7,785 bases of DNA. Origin: Methylophilaceae bacterium (GTDB lineage: Bacteria > Pseudomonadota > Gammaproteobacteria > Burkholderiales > Methylophilaceae). The stretch is taken from NCBI GenBank assembly GCA_025362115.1, contig JANYIK010000142.1, positions 1 to 7,785 on the forward strand. Direction: 5' to 3'. The notes beneath the pieces were generated by a model that saw nothing but the letters and a program-made list of their open reading frames with translations, was not told where the DNA came from and did not search any database. The translations under genes and the position numbers were made by a program. Of the stretch, positions 1-6,436 are shown in pieces; position 1 is the stretch's first letter, and each line of letters opens with the position of its first letter.

Positions 1-487
1 GGCGACAATTGGTGATACGCGGGTGATTTGTGTGTATATCCCTAACGGGCAGGCGGTGGATTCGGACAAGTATCACTACAAATTGCGCTGGCTGAAAGCG
101 CTTCAGTCTTGGCTGAGCGATGAATTGGCGCGTTATCCCAAGCTTGTTTTACTGGGCGACTACAACATCGCGCCGGATGACCGCGATTGCCACGATCCGG
201 CGGCGTGGGTGGGACAGATTTTGGTGAGTGAACCGGAGCGCGATGCTTTCAAAGCGTTACTGGGCTTAGGCTTGCACGATGCTTTTCGTCTATTTGAGCA
301 GCCTGAAAAAAGCTTTAGCTGGTGGGATTACCGCATGATGGGGTTTCGGCGTAATTTTGGGATGCGGATAGATCATATTCTGTTAACCGAAGCGCTTTCC
401 AAGCAATGCAGCGCTTGCTGGATAGATAAAGCACCACGCAAGCTGGAACGGCCTTCTGACCATACTCCGGTAGTAGTGGCGTTGTAG
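1..487 (+). CDS. xthA: Exodeoxyribonuclease III, 3' part (5' end outside window)
   Basis: Partial gene whose reading frame is open to the left edge (frame from base 2). The GTG at 23 is an internal valine codon and not the start, since in-frame residues ATIGDTR precede it. The product is a Mg-dependent AP endonuclease and 3'-5' exonuclease acting in cytoplasmic base-excision repair. About 161 C-terminal residues are visible; the E. coli enzyme has 268, so roughly 100 are missing. Visible family motifs, in order, are IPNG, the catalytic LLGDYNIAP segment (Asp and Asn that bind metal and phosphate), SWWDYR, RIDHILL, and the terminal SDHTPVV containing the catalytic Asp-His pair. The stop is TAG at 485-487. 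The gene is convergent with mlaA and shares the terminator at 690-716, but is now separated from it by an inserted element. Family identification is secure; the symbol rests on similarity to E. coli XthA, and an ExoA-type name would also be possible. Confidence 0.93.
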   Translation, partial: ATIGDTRVICVYIPNGQAVDSDKYHYKLRWLKALQSWLSDELARYPKLVLLGDYNIAPDDRDCHDPAAWVGQILVSEPERDAFKALLGLGLHDAFRLFEQPEKSFSWWDYRMMGFRRNFGMRIDHILLTEALSKQCSACWIDKAPRKLERPSDHTPVVVAL

Positions 488-493
488 AGGCAA

Positions 494-500
494 TAAAAAA
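494..500. repeat. Candidate target-site duplication, left copy (TAAAAAA)
   Basis: The seven bases TAAAAAA directly abut the left inverted repeat and recur exactly at 687-693, directly abutting the right one. This is what a transposition event leaves behind. The sequence is low-complexity A-rich, so chance matching is easier than usual. Confidence 0.5.
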
Positions 501-520
501 GGGACTTATATACTTAACTT
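501..520 (+). repeat. Left terminal inverted repeat of the MITE-like element
   Basis: Twenty bases starting GGGACTTATA and ending CTTAACTT, an exact reverse complement of 667-686. The next inner bases (C521 against A666) do not pair, so the repeat ends sharply. Confidence 0.9.
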
Positions 521-549
521 CCTGGGAGTGGAAAATGTGGTTCGATACA

Positions 550-632
550 TTCTCCGTTCATCCCCGTATCAAGTACAGGGCAGGCTCTGAGTAAGCGGCG
601 AAGCCGCTATATCGAAGGATACGAACGGAGAA
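550..632. repeat. Internal imperfect palindrome of extragenic-repeat type
   Basis: The arms TTCTCCGTTC (550-559) and GAACGGAGAA (623-632) pair over 10 bp. The stem is extended by ATCC (560-563) with GGAT (617-620) past a 2-nt bulge at 621-622, and encloses a 6-bp GC-rich hairpin at 594-608. It is centred inside the MITE-like element. The sequence style (CCGTTC, TCGAAGGAT, GAACGG) recalls dispersed proteobacterial intergenic repeats; copy number elsewhere is unknown. Confidence 0.6.
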
Positions 633-666
633 CACTCACCACGAACGGGGGATTCTATGGTTAAGA

Positions 667-686
667 AAGTTAAGTATATAAGTCCC
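667..686 (-). repeat. Right terminal inverted repeat of the MITE-like element
   Basis: Exact 20-bp reverse complement of 501-520, ending ATAAGTCCC at the right boundary and followed directly by TAAAAAA. Confidence 0.9.
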
Positions 687-693
687 TAAAAAA
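687..693. repeat. Candidate target-site duplication, right copy (TAAAAAA)
   Basis: Identical to 494-500. Removing the element and one copy leaves an A-run leading directly into the terminator stem at 695, which is a natural arrangement for the uninterrupted ancestor. Confidence 0.5.
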
Positions 694-716
694 AGCCTCG
701 CATTGCGAGGCTTTTT
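690..716. terminator. Bidirectional rho-independent terminator between xthA and mlaA
   Basis: Perfect 12-bp stem: A5 plus GCCTCGC (690-701) pairs with GCGAGGC plus T5 (705-716) around the loop ATT. The GC-rich core is flanked by an A-run on one side and a T-run on the other, so it can end transcription from both strands. It lies 16 nt beyond the mlaA stop codon and downstream of xthA, as expected for convergent genes. Confidence 0.92.
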
Positions 717-732
717 CGTGAAGCTACAAAGC

Positions 733-1470
733 TTAATTAGTTGCTTTCATATCATCTGCATCACCTTCAATACTGTCATCACTGACTTTGCCTTCACCAT
801 CCATGATTTGTGCATTACGGCGTTGCAAATAGGCATCACGCATAAAGATGTAAGGGTCAAGTGCCGCTTCATCCAGCAAGTCACTCCCTGGAAGATACTG
901 TGCACGCTTATCAACGCCCTTAGTCACACTCAAAATGTTGCGTGGGCGAGGTTCAGCGTAGCTGATAGGATCAAATGCAAAGCCATCTACCAAATCGCCA
1001 CTCATATCACGCACCGTACTTGGTCCGAATAAAGGCAACACAAGGTAAGGACTGTCTTTCCAGCCCCAAGCTCCCAGCGTTTGACCGAAGTCCTCTTTGT
1101 GTCTTTCAATGCCGTCCTTGGAAGCCCAGTCAATCAACCCACCCACACCAAAAGTGGAGTTGATGGCAAAGCGTCCAGCACCCGTCATGGCTTTATCAAA
1201 CTTGAATTGCAGCAAATCATTGGCCACCGTAATGACTTCTCCCAAGTTAGAGAAGAAATTGCCTATGCCACCACGCGCCATTTCTGGCACAACCGCTTTA
1301 TAAGCACCAGCCACTGGTTTCATAATGGCTTTGTCAGCCACATCATTGAATTTGTAGATGCCGCGGTTCACGCCTTCCAATGGATCTCGGCTGGATTGCG
1401 TAGCACAGCCAGCTAGCAGCGATGCGGCTAAGAGGCCGATAAATAGAGATTTTGGTTGGTTGATTTGCAT
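733..1470 (-). CDS. mlaA: Outer-membrane phospholipid-retrieval lipoprotein MlaA (VacJ)
   Basis: 245-residue lipoprotein of the Mla system, which removes mislocalised phospholipid from the outer leaflet of the outer membrane and passes it to periplasmic MlaC. The N-terminus is a type II signal peptide: K7, a hydrophobic core, then the lipobox LAGC with the lipidated Cys at 22. Residue +2 is Ala, consistent with outer-membrane sorting. Family motifs visible are DPLEGVNR (29-36), EDFGQTLGAWG (126-136) and the PYLVLPLFGPSTVRD stretch (141-155). The C-terminal tail is acidic. Length is typical of the family. The ATG at 1470 is preceded only by a weak GGA-type ribosome site about 8 nt upstream. 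No other mla genes are nearby. Its start is 93 bp downstream of the LPS operon's last stop with no convincing terminator between, so read-through from that operon is possible. I saw no clear promoter in the gap. Confidence 0.95.
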   Translation of the reverse strand: MQINQPKSLFIGLLAASLLAGCATQSSRDPLEGVNRGIYKFNDVADKAIMKPVAGAYKAVVPEMARGGIGNFFSNLGEVITVANDLLQFKFDKAMTGAGRFAINSTFGVGGLIDWASKDGIERHKEDFGQTLGAWGWKDSPYLVLPLFGPSTVRDMSGDLVDGFAFDPISYAEPRPRNILSVTKGVDKRAQYLPGSDLLDEAALDPYIFMRDAYLQRRNAQIMDGEGKVSDDSIEGDADDMKATN

Positions 1471-1563
1471 TTACATTCCAGAAAATTGTGGTTACCCGAT
1501 TACGGCATAACTCGACTGGCACTTTAATGTAGCGGCGGCAGATTGTCTAGTGCCTAATTCACA

Positions 1564-2679
1564 TCACTGAATCATATCCCTAATTTCCTCAAAAGCCCGC
1601 TCCGGCGTAATCGCTTTCATACAGCTTTGGTGGTCGCACGGACGTTGGCAGTGACAATTGAGACAAGGCATGTGGTCAACGCTCACCTGTAAGGCGATAA
1701 CATGCCGACCTATAGGTTTAGCGCGACGCGGGTCGGTAGGCCCGAACAGTGCCAACATGGGAGTGCCGGTCATGGTGAGCATGTGCGCTGTGCCGGTGTC
1801 GTTGCCGATGATGCAGCGCGCAGCAGCACATAACGGGGGCAAGTCTAGCAGCGCAGTTTTGCCGCACAGATTGACTGCATTATCGCCACACAATTCAGCA
1901 ATGGTGCGACAATCCTCAATCTCATCCGCTCCGCCGATAATGGCAATTTTTTTGATGCCGCCTAACTTGGATTCAACCAGTTTTTGTCCTAGCGCAGCGT
2001 AACGCTCCGTTCCCCAGCGCTTCAGATAACCCGCGGCCTGGCAACCAGGAAGCAATACTGCAAACTCTCCTGCGTGTAGGCCATGTTCCGCCATCAGCGC
2101 CGCCACTCTTTCTTGATACAACGCAGGCACATGCGGTTTGGGTAAAGCCGTAATCGAAGGAATTCCCGCCGCAGTAAGCGTGGCGCGTTGCCGAATAAAG
2201 CCTTGGGTAAGGGCGGGCAGTTTGGGCGGCGTGATGTTGTATGGCCAGCTAGGGTTATTCCCCATGCGATAGCGACTACCGCCACCCGTGAGCTGTAACA
2301 AAGCCAGCATCATGCGCGACCTATCCACGCTTTGCAGGTCTATCACCAAGTCATAGCGGCCTGCGCGTACTTTTTGCAGCCAGCGCACCATGCCACGCAA
2401 CCCGCGCTCTTTACCGCGAATATCAACACTGAACACCTCATTCACCCGCGCGTCATCCTTGAAAAAATGCTCGAAGGCAGACATGGTGTTGATAGCAATG
2501 TGAGCATTAGGAAAGGCATCGCGAATGTCTTGCAACGCTGCGGTACTCACCAGCACATCGCCCATCGCCCCCCATTTGATGATGAGAATGCGCTGGATGT
2601 CGGCTTGAGCGGGAAGATTACGGACGGTGGGGATACTGTCAGGCATCCACGGTTGATCTAAATAGCGCAGGATGTTCAT
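1564..2679 (-). CDS. Family 9 glycosyltransferase, LPS heptosyltransferase-like
   Basis: 371-residue enzyme of the GT9 (heptosyltransferase) family, which transfers ADP-heptose to the LPS inner core on the cytoplasmic face of the inner membrane. Motifs seen are the N-terminal IIKWGAMGDVLVST (33-46), whose GD pair is characteristic of the family, KRWG (220-223), the donor-binding NDTGTAHM (293-300) and ALFGPTDP (310-317). A Cys-rich segment near the C-terminus (C339, C342, C344, C348, C353) occurs in part of the family and might bind metal; this is inference. The start ATG overlaps the stop of the upstream glycosyltransferase (ATGA, 4 nt), which implies translational coupling; I see no good ribosome site of its own. 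Being downstream of a complete set of heptose-activation genes supports an ADP-heptose donor. I cannot tell heptosyltransferase I, II or a later-acting enzyme apart, so no symbol is given. Confidence 0.88.
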   Translation of the reverse strand: MNILRYLDQPWMPDSIPTVRNLPAQADIQRILIIKWGAMGDVLVSTAALQDIRDAFPNAHIAINTMSAFEHFFKDDARVNEVFSVDIRGKERGLRGMVRWLQKVRAGRYDLVIDLQSVDRSRMMLALLQLTGGGSRYRMGNNPSWPYNITPPKLPALTQGFIRQRATLTAAGIPSITALPKPHVPALYQERVAALMAEHGLHAGEFAVLLPGCQAAGYLKRWGTERYAALGQKLVESKLGGIKKIAIIGGADEIEDCRTIAELCGDNAVNLCGKTALLDLPPLCAAARCIIGNDTGTAHMLTMTGTPMLALFGPTDPRRAKPIGRHVIALQVSVDHMPCLNCHCQRPCDHQSCMKAITPERAFEEIRDMIQ

Positions 2680-3710
2680 GACGCTAACTGCTGATAAATG
2701 GCCTCGACCTTAGGCACCACCGCACGCTTGGAATAAGTGGATTGATAAAGCTCCAGTGCCACCTGCGCCTTTTGCTTACTCACATCAGGCTTGGCGCTAG
2801 CGGTCAGCATGGCATTGGCGAGCGTTTCCACGTCACCTATCTCTGCGAAGAAGGCAGAGTTATCGCCCAAAATGGTGATCGGCCCTTGGGTACGGGTGGA
2901 GATGATGGGCTTGCCGCTGGCCATCGCCTCCAACACCACGATGCCAAAGGGTTCATCCAGCGAAGGCAACACGAATACGTCGCCTTGCGCCAAAAGACTG
3001 GCTACATCTTCCACCCAGCCGGAAAAATTCACTTTATCGGCAACGCCGAGTTTCGCGGCTAGCTTGGACAATGTGCCACGCTCGACACCGTCGCCTCCAA
3101 TCATCAGCCGTCCGTCCTGGCCCGCATCCAAATAACGCCTGAAGGCTCGCAGCAATATGTCAAACCCCTTCTTTTTCACCATACGTCCCAATGCCACAAA
3201 GGTCAGCGGGCGGCCTGTTGGATAAGGCTTAACAGCAACCGGTGGCAACATGGAAAAATGCGGCATGACGGCGATTTGATTGGGGGCAATGTGGTGCGTG
3301 AGCAGGTGTTTTTTCTGATCTTCGGTGGCAGCGATGAAAGCGCTGATGTTGCGGTAATACTTGAGGTCTATGTAATTGTGCAGATTCACCACGGCTGGAA
3401 TGCCTAATGCCTTGGCCGCTTGGCCGCCGATAAACGCTCCGCGTGCCAGATGGGCGTGAATCACGGCGGGTTGAAAATCTGCAATCAGGCGACGTACTGT
3501 TGAACGCGCGAAAGGATCCCAAACCGCGAATACATTGACTGTCTGCACCCTGATGTTGGGATGCGTTTTTAATTCACTTTGCTTGGTAAATTTGGCGTGG
3601 CATATCGCTTGAATCTCGTAACCAAGCTCGGCCAACGCCAGTGATAAATCCACAAAATGTCGCTCAGCACCGCCAAAGCCCTTGGCTAACATGATCTGGG
3701 TAATTTTCAT
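2676..3710 (-). CDS. Family 4 glycosyltransferase (LPS/glycan assembly)
   Basis: 344-residue retaining glycosyltransferase of the GT4, GT-B fold type, expected at the cytoplasmic face of the inner membrane. The N-terminal acceptor domain carries GGAERH (13-18). The C-terminal donor domain carries ALGRMVKKKGFD (173-184), IGGDG (204-208) and the diagnostic EX7E motif at E253-E261 (DEPFGIVVLE), which contacts the nucleotide sugar. There is no signal peptide or clear membrane span. A GGA ribosome site lies a few bases before the ATG at 3710. It starts 11 nt after the frameshifted small gene and overlaps the GT9 gene by 4 nt, so it belongs to the same operon. Donor and acceptor cannot be predicted; the setting suggests a sugar of the LPS core or a related surface glycan. 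Confidence 0.9.
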   Translation of the reverse strand: MKITQIMLAKGFGGAERHFVDLSLALAELGYEIQAICHAKFTKQSELKTHPNIRVQTVNVFAVWDPFARSTVRRLIADFQPAVIHAHLARGAFIGGQAAKALGIPAVVNLHNYIDLKYYRNISAFIAATEDQKKHLLTHHIAPNQIAVMPHFSMLPPVAVKPYPTGRPLTFVALGRMVKKKGFDILLRAFRRYLDAGQDGRLMIGGDGVERGTLSKLAAKLGVADKVNFSGWVEDVASLLAQGDVFVLPSLDEPFGIVVLEAMASGKPIISTRTQGPITILGDNSAFFAEIGDVETLANAMLTASAKPDVSKQKAQVALELYQSTYSKRAVVPKVEAIYQQLAS

Positions 3711-3721
3711 GCGTCCGTTTT

Positions 3722-4032
3722 CTAACTGTCTTGTTGGATGGTCGTAGGTACTTTAGAGAAAAAATGGACTGCAATCGCACCGATGACACCTGTCCCAGCG
3801 GTGATAGCAAAAGCATAGATTGCAGTGCTTAATGAGTCGTCCCAACTCACCATTAAAGCAAGGCCGCCAGCCACGAGAGCTCCAAGCCCAACGCGCGTGC
3901 AAAGATGTGAGCGCGAGGATATTTGGCAGATTTTTGACCCAACACCACGAAAACAGTGGGTGCCCACAGCAGAAAAAGAAACACGATGGAGGGGGTAGTG
4001 ACGAAAAACGCCATGACGAGTAGGTTGGTCAT
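3722..4032 (-). pseudogene. Frameshifted gene for a small multi-span membrane protein, unknown family
   Basis: Two minus-strand frames appear to be halves of one gene. From the ATG at 4032 the first frame encodes 59 residues (MTNLLVMAFFVTTPSIVFLF... to FARALGL) and stops at 3853-3855. The second frame is open through 3722 and gives LGALVAGG, MVSWDDS, a hydrophobic AIYAFAITAGTGVIGAIAVHFF segment and a polar QQDS tail. Adding one G to the GGG run at 3887-3889 (CCC on the plus strand) joins them seamlessly as FARALGLGALVAGG, giving about 103 residues with two to three membrane segments. I do not recognise the family. The upstream sequence has no evident ribosome site. The spacing of 11 nt to the GT4 gene fits an original operon member. 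Alternatives are a sequencing error, a shorter real product from either frame, or programmed shifting; I see no slippery heptamer at the junction. Confidence 0.62.
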
Positions 4033-4088
4033 TGTCGGGACATGATTTGGGCGGTTTTCATCAATTCATCTTAACCTGGTCTTAATTT

Positions 4089-4919
4089 TTATGCTTTTCC
4101 AGCAATTAACCACATGTTATCGCTGAGAGGGAACTTATCTAAAAATTTGAATCTTTTGATTGATAAGCCAGCGCTTGTACACATTGACTCTAGACTTGCT
4201 GGAGTGAAATAATTTAGATGGTCTGGAAATCTAAAACCACACCATCGTTCACCAAAAACAGTACGGTTAAAGCACCCGTAATTAGGTACTTTGATAACCA
4301 CAATGCCATCGGGTTGCAAAACGCGGGCTGTTTCTATTAGCACTTCTTTGGGTTGAGCCTCATGCTCTAAATAGCTTCGCATAATAACTGCCGCCATTGA
4401 ATTATCAGGAAACTGTTTTAGCCCATCAACTGCTGGCGCGACAATAATGCTCCCCCCCCCCCGCTTTTTGGTAACTTCCATAGCAAAAGAAGCCTCTACT
4501 TGAGATATTTCTACCCCATTCGCCGTATATTGAGACGGTAGTGCATTAAGCTGAGCGCCTTTGCCGCAGCCCACATCTAATACATTGCCAGCGGTAATAT
4601 GTTGGGTAATAAAATTTACCGGGGTATGTCTCTTAAAGATATGCAAACGCCATCTGGTGCTTTTGCTGATGCGATGGAGTATGGGGTAGCGGTGCTTCCT
4701 GTCTTTTTGTCGCTGAACTGCCGTTTTATCCCAAGAGTGGGTGGCCAACAACTCCTCATAAACCGGAGCGGCATGAACGTAAACGAAATCGCATTGTTGA
4801 CATTTTTTAAGTAGCCATGGTTTGGCAGCCTCATTGCTTAAGGTATGTGCTGCCGTCGCGTTACATTGCGGACAGTTGCGCAGAATCGCCTTACGGTCAT
4901 CAATTTCTACTACATTCAT
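4089..4919 (-). CDS. SAM-dependent methyltransferase with N-terminal zinc-ribbon, carrying an internal G11 tract
   Basis: 276-residue class I methyltransferase. An N-terminal CPQC...CQQC pair (C16, C19, C40, C43) forms a probable zinc ribbon. The Rossmann SAM-binding motif I VLDVGCGKG is at 113-121, GVEIS (135-139) is the acidic strand-2 motif, and the later strands LQPDGIVVIKVPN (201-213) are in order. The substrate is unknown; zinc-ribbon methyltransferases of this build are common in surface-sugar clusters, and a sugar target is inference from the operon. The ATG at 4919 has the strongest ribosome site in the operon. Codons 153-156 consist of CGG GGG GGG GGG, an uninterrupted run of 11 G in the loop after motif I. 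Any length change not divisible by three truncates the protein at 164-166 residues. By hand count the region 4141-4920 is about 45% GC, against about 57% in sampled lines of hldE, suggesting separate acquisition. Confidence 0.88.
   Translation of the reverse strand: MNVVEIDDRKAILRNCPQCNATAAHTLSNEAAKPWLLKKCQQCDFVYVHAAPVYEELLATHSWDKTAVQRQKDRKHRYPILHRISKSTRWRLHIFKRHTPVNFITQHITAGNVLDVGCGKGAQLNALPSQYTANGVEISQVEASFAMEVTKKRGGGSIIVAPAVDGLKQFPDNSMAAVIMRSYLEHEAQPKEVLIETARVLQPDGIVVIKVPNYGCFNRTVFGERWCGFRFPDHLNYFTPASLESMCTSAGLSIKRFKFLDKFPLSDNMWLIAGKA
4452..4462 (-). repeat. Homopolymer tract, 11 G on the coding strand (C11 on plus)
   Basis: Eleven uninterrupted C on the plus strand, inside the methyltransferase gene. 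At 11 the frame is open. With 10 G the frame meets TAA at 4418-4420 after 166 residues; with 12 G it meets TGA at 4426-4428 after 164 residues. This is the layout of a slipped-strand contingency locus. Confidence 0.9.
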
Positions 4920-4926
4920 TTCAATG

Positions 4927-4933
4927 CTCCTTT
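4927..4933 (-). promoter_or_regulatory. Strong ribosome binding site of the methyltransferase gene
   Basis: AAAGGAG on the minus strand ends 7 nt before the ATG at 4919 and fixes that start. It contrasts with the weak or absent sites of the neighbouring coupled genes, suggesting this cistron is translated independently. Confidence 0.85.
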
Positions 4934-4963
4934 CAATTACGAAGATTAAGACTTCAATTGTTG

Positions 4964-6436
4964 CTAACTTTCAAGTTTTTCAATGATTCCGCTGCTGCTA
5001 CGCCCAGGTACCACGGGTACCAACGCCACATTGCCACCCCAAGATTTTACCTCATCCCCGCCGACTACATCATCTTCAGCGTAATCATCACCTTTAACCA
5101 GTACCAAGGGCTTGATATGGGTGATGAGTTCTAGCGGCGTATCTTGATCGAACAGTACCACGGCATCTACCGACTCTAGCGCAGCCAACACGCGGGCGCG
5201 GTCATTTTCCGGCACTAGCGGGCGGTTTTCACCTTTTAGCGCACTTACCGAGCGGTCGGTGTTGAGGCCGACGATGAGTTTGTCACCCAGTTTTTTGGCT
5301 TGCTCTAAATAAGTCACATGTCCGGCATGCAGTAAGTCAAAACAACCGTTGGTAAACACCACTTTTGCGCCTTGCGCTTGCCAAGCTTGGCAGCGGACAA
5401 GCGCTTGGTCGCGGCTGCATATTTTGTCGGCTTGCTGCTGGGTTTCGGCTTGAGATAAGGCTACTAGCAATTCTGCGCGAGCAACAGGTGACGTTCCCAC
5501 CTTACCCACCACGATACCGGCAGCGACGTTGGCGAGATGCAACGCTTCTATCACCGGCATACCGATTGCCATGCCCATCGCCAGCGTGGCAATCGCGGTG
5601 TCACCCGCACCGGATACGTCAAATACCTGTTTGGCGGTGGCGGGAATGTGGGTGGTGGTATCGGCATCTACCAGCGACATGCCCTCTTCACCTCGCGTCA
5701 CAGCGATGAAGTCCAGATTCAAGTCCGCGCGGAGTTTTGCGGCAGCGCTCAACAAAACCGCGTTATTGCGGATATCTGCCTGACAAATCTCTGCGGCTTC
5801 GCGCTTGTTTGGGGTAATTGCAGTGGCACCGGCATATTTACTGAAGTCCTGTCCTTTAGGGTCAACCAGCACCGGGATGCCCAGGAATCGGCATTCGGCA
5901 ATCACCGCTTGGCAGAATTGAGGAGTCAACACACCTTTGGCATAGTCGGAAAGAATGACCACGGCGGGCTTTTGTGACAACTGTTGCAATGTGCCATCCA
6001 ACAAAGCTTGAGCATCTTTGGCGGAATACGGCGCATGATTTTCTCGGTCTAGACGCAGCATTTGCTGATGCCCACCAACGACGCGGGTTTTGACGATAGT
6101 GCTGTGATTTTGTGTTTGTACCAAGCCCTGCGTGTTGACTTTGATGTCGCTGATGGCGCGTTGTAGGCGGCCACCATCCTCATCTGCGCCGACAAAGCCA
6201 CACAGATGGGTCGCTATGCCCAAGCCAGCCAGATTAGCCGCCACATTGGCTGCGCCACCCACGCATTCGGTCTCGCGTTCGATGAGCATTACGGGCACCG
6301 GCGCTTCGGGCGAGATGCGCTCCACTTTGCCAAACAAATAACGGTCCAGCATCAAGTCACCTACGACCAGCACCCAGTTGTCCTTGCCGCAAGCCGCCAG
6401 ATGGCGCTCAAAAGATTCAAGCAGTTGTGTGTGCAT
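4964..6436 (-). CDS. hldE: Bifunctional heptose-7-phosphate kinase / heptose-1-phosphate adenylyltransferase
   Basis: 490-residue fusion enzyme catalysing two cytoplasmic steps of LPS heptose-donor synthesis: phosphorylation of D-glycero-D-manno-heptose 7-phosphate at C1, then, after GmhB removes the 7-phosphate, transfer of AMP to give ADP-heptose. The N-terminal ribokinase-type domain (about 1-325) shows VVGDLMLDRY (24-33), the GGAANVAANLAGLG stretch (60-73) and the anion-hole/catalytic DVSGAGDT (273-280, base D279). The C-terminal nucleotidyltransferase domain (about 350-490) shows TNGCFDLLHAGH (362-373) with the HxGH signature, and PGRSSSGII near the end. Both domains look intact; E. coli HldE is 477 residues. 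The start at 6436 lies inside the end of gmhA (20-nt overlap) and lacks a strong ribosome site, so translational coupling is likely. The 44-nt gap to the next gene contains no obvious terminator. Confidence 0.97.
   Translation of the reverse strand: MHTQLLESFERHLAACGKDNWVLVVGDLMLDRYLFGKVERISPEAPVPVMLIERETECVGGAANVAANLAGLGIATHLCGFVGADEDGGRLQRAISDIKVNTQGLVQTQNHSTIVKTRVVGGHQQMLRLDRENHAPYSAKDAQALLDGTLQQLSQKPAVVILSDYAKGVLTPQFCQAVIAECRFLGIPVLVDPKGQDFSKYAGATAITPNKREAAEICQADIRNNAVLLSAAAKLRADLNLDFIAVTRGEEGMSLVDADTTTHIPATAKQVFDVSGAGDTAIATLAMGMAIGMPVIEALHLANVAAGIVVGKVGTSPVARAELLVALSQAETQQQADKICSRDQALVRCQAWQAQGAKVVFTNGCFDLLHAGHVTYLEQAKKLGDKLIVGLNTDRSVSALKGENRPLVPENDRARVLAALESVDAVVLFDQDTPLELITHIKPLVLVKGDDYAEDDVVGGDEVKSWGGNVALVPVVPGRSSSGIIEKLES

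Larger units (their letters stand above)
501..686. mobile_element. MITE-like non-coding element with perfect 20-bp terminal inverted repeats
   Basis: A 186-bp segment bounded by perfectly complementary 20-bp ends (501-520 and 667-686, outermost bases GGGACTTATATAC) and flanked by a 7-bp direct repeat. It contains no credible coding sequence, so movement would need a transposase supplied elsewhere. The interior is itself structured. A 10-bp inverted repeat (550-559 with 623-632) continues after a 2-nt bulge as ATCC/GGAT (560-563 with 617-620). A 6-bp hairpin lies within it (AGCGGC 594-599, GCCGCT 603-608). ACGAACGG occurs twice as a direct repeat (621-628, 641-648). The CCGTTC...GAACGG interior resembles dispersed extragenic repeats I recall from beta- and gammaproteobacteria, so it may be one repeat nested in another. 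The element lies between xthA and the terminator it used to abut. The parent insertion-sequence family cannot be named from the ends alone. Confidence 0.72.

Noticed and set aside
501..686. The 20-bp inverted repeats read as a long-range terminator or riboswitch for xthA
   Set aside because: The stem is A+T-rich, encloses about 146 nt and is bracketed by a direct repeat; a proper terminator is already present at 690-716. An inserted element explains the structure better.
703..1416. Several plus-strand open frames across mlaA
   Set aside because: They are shadows of mlaA, which has a signal peptide, lipobox and family motifs; none of the shadows shows any recognisable domain.
1518..1554. Inverted repeat GGCACT/AGTGCC between the GT9 gene and mlaA as a terminator
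   Set aside because: The stem is only 6 bp, the loop is 25 nt, and no T-run follows in either direction.
3722..3967. An 81-residue minus-strand ORF taken as an intact gene
   Set aside because: Its first 25 or so residues are the out-of-frame reading of a better hydrophobic frame starting at 4032; only the part after about 3890 looks genuine, so it is annotated as part of a frameshifted gene.
4616..4834. A 72-residue minus-strand ORF inside the methyltransferase gene
   Set aside because: It is fully contained in another frame of a well-supported methyltransferase and shows no motif of its own.
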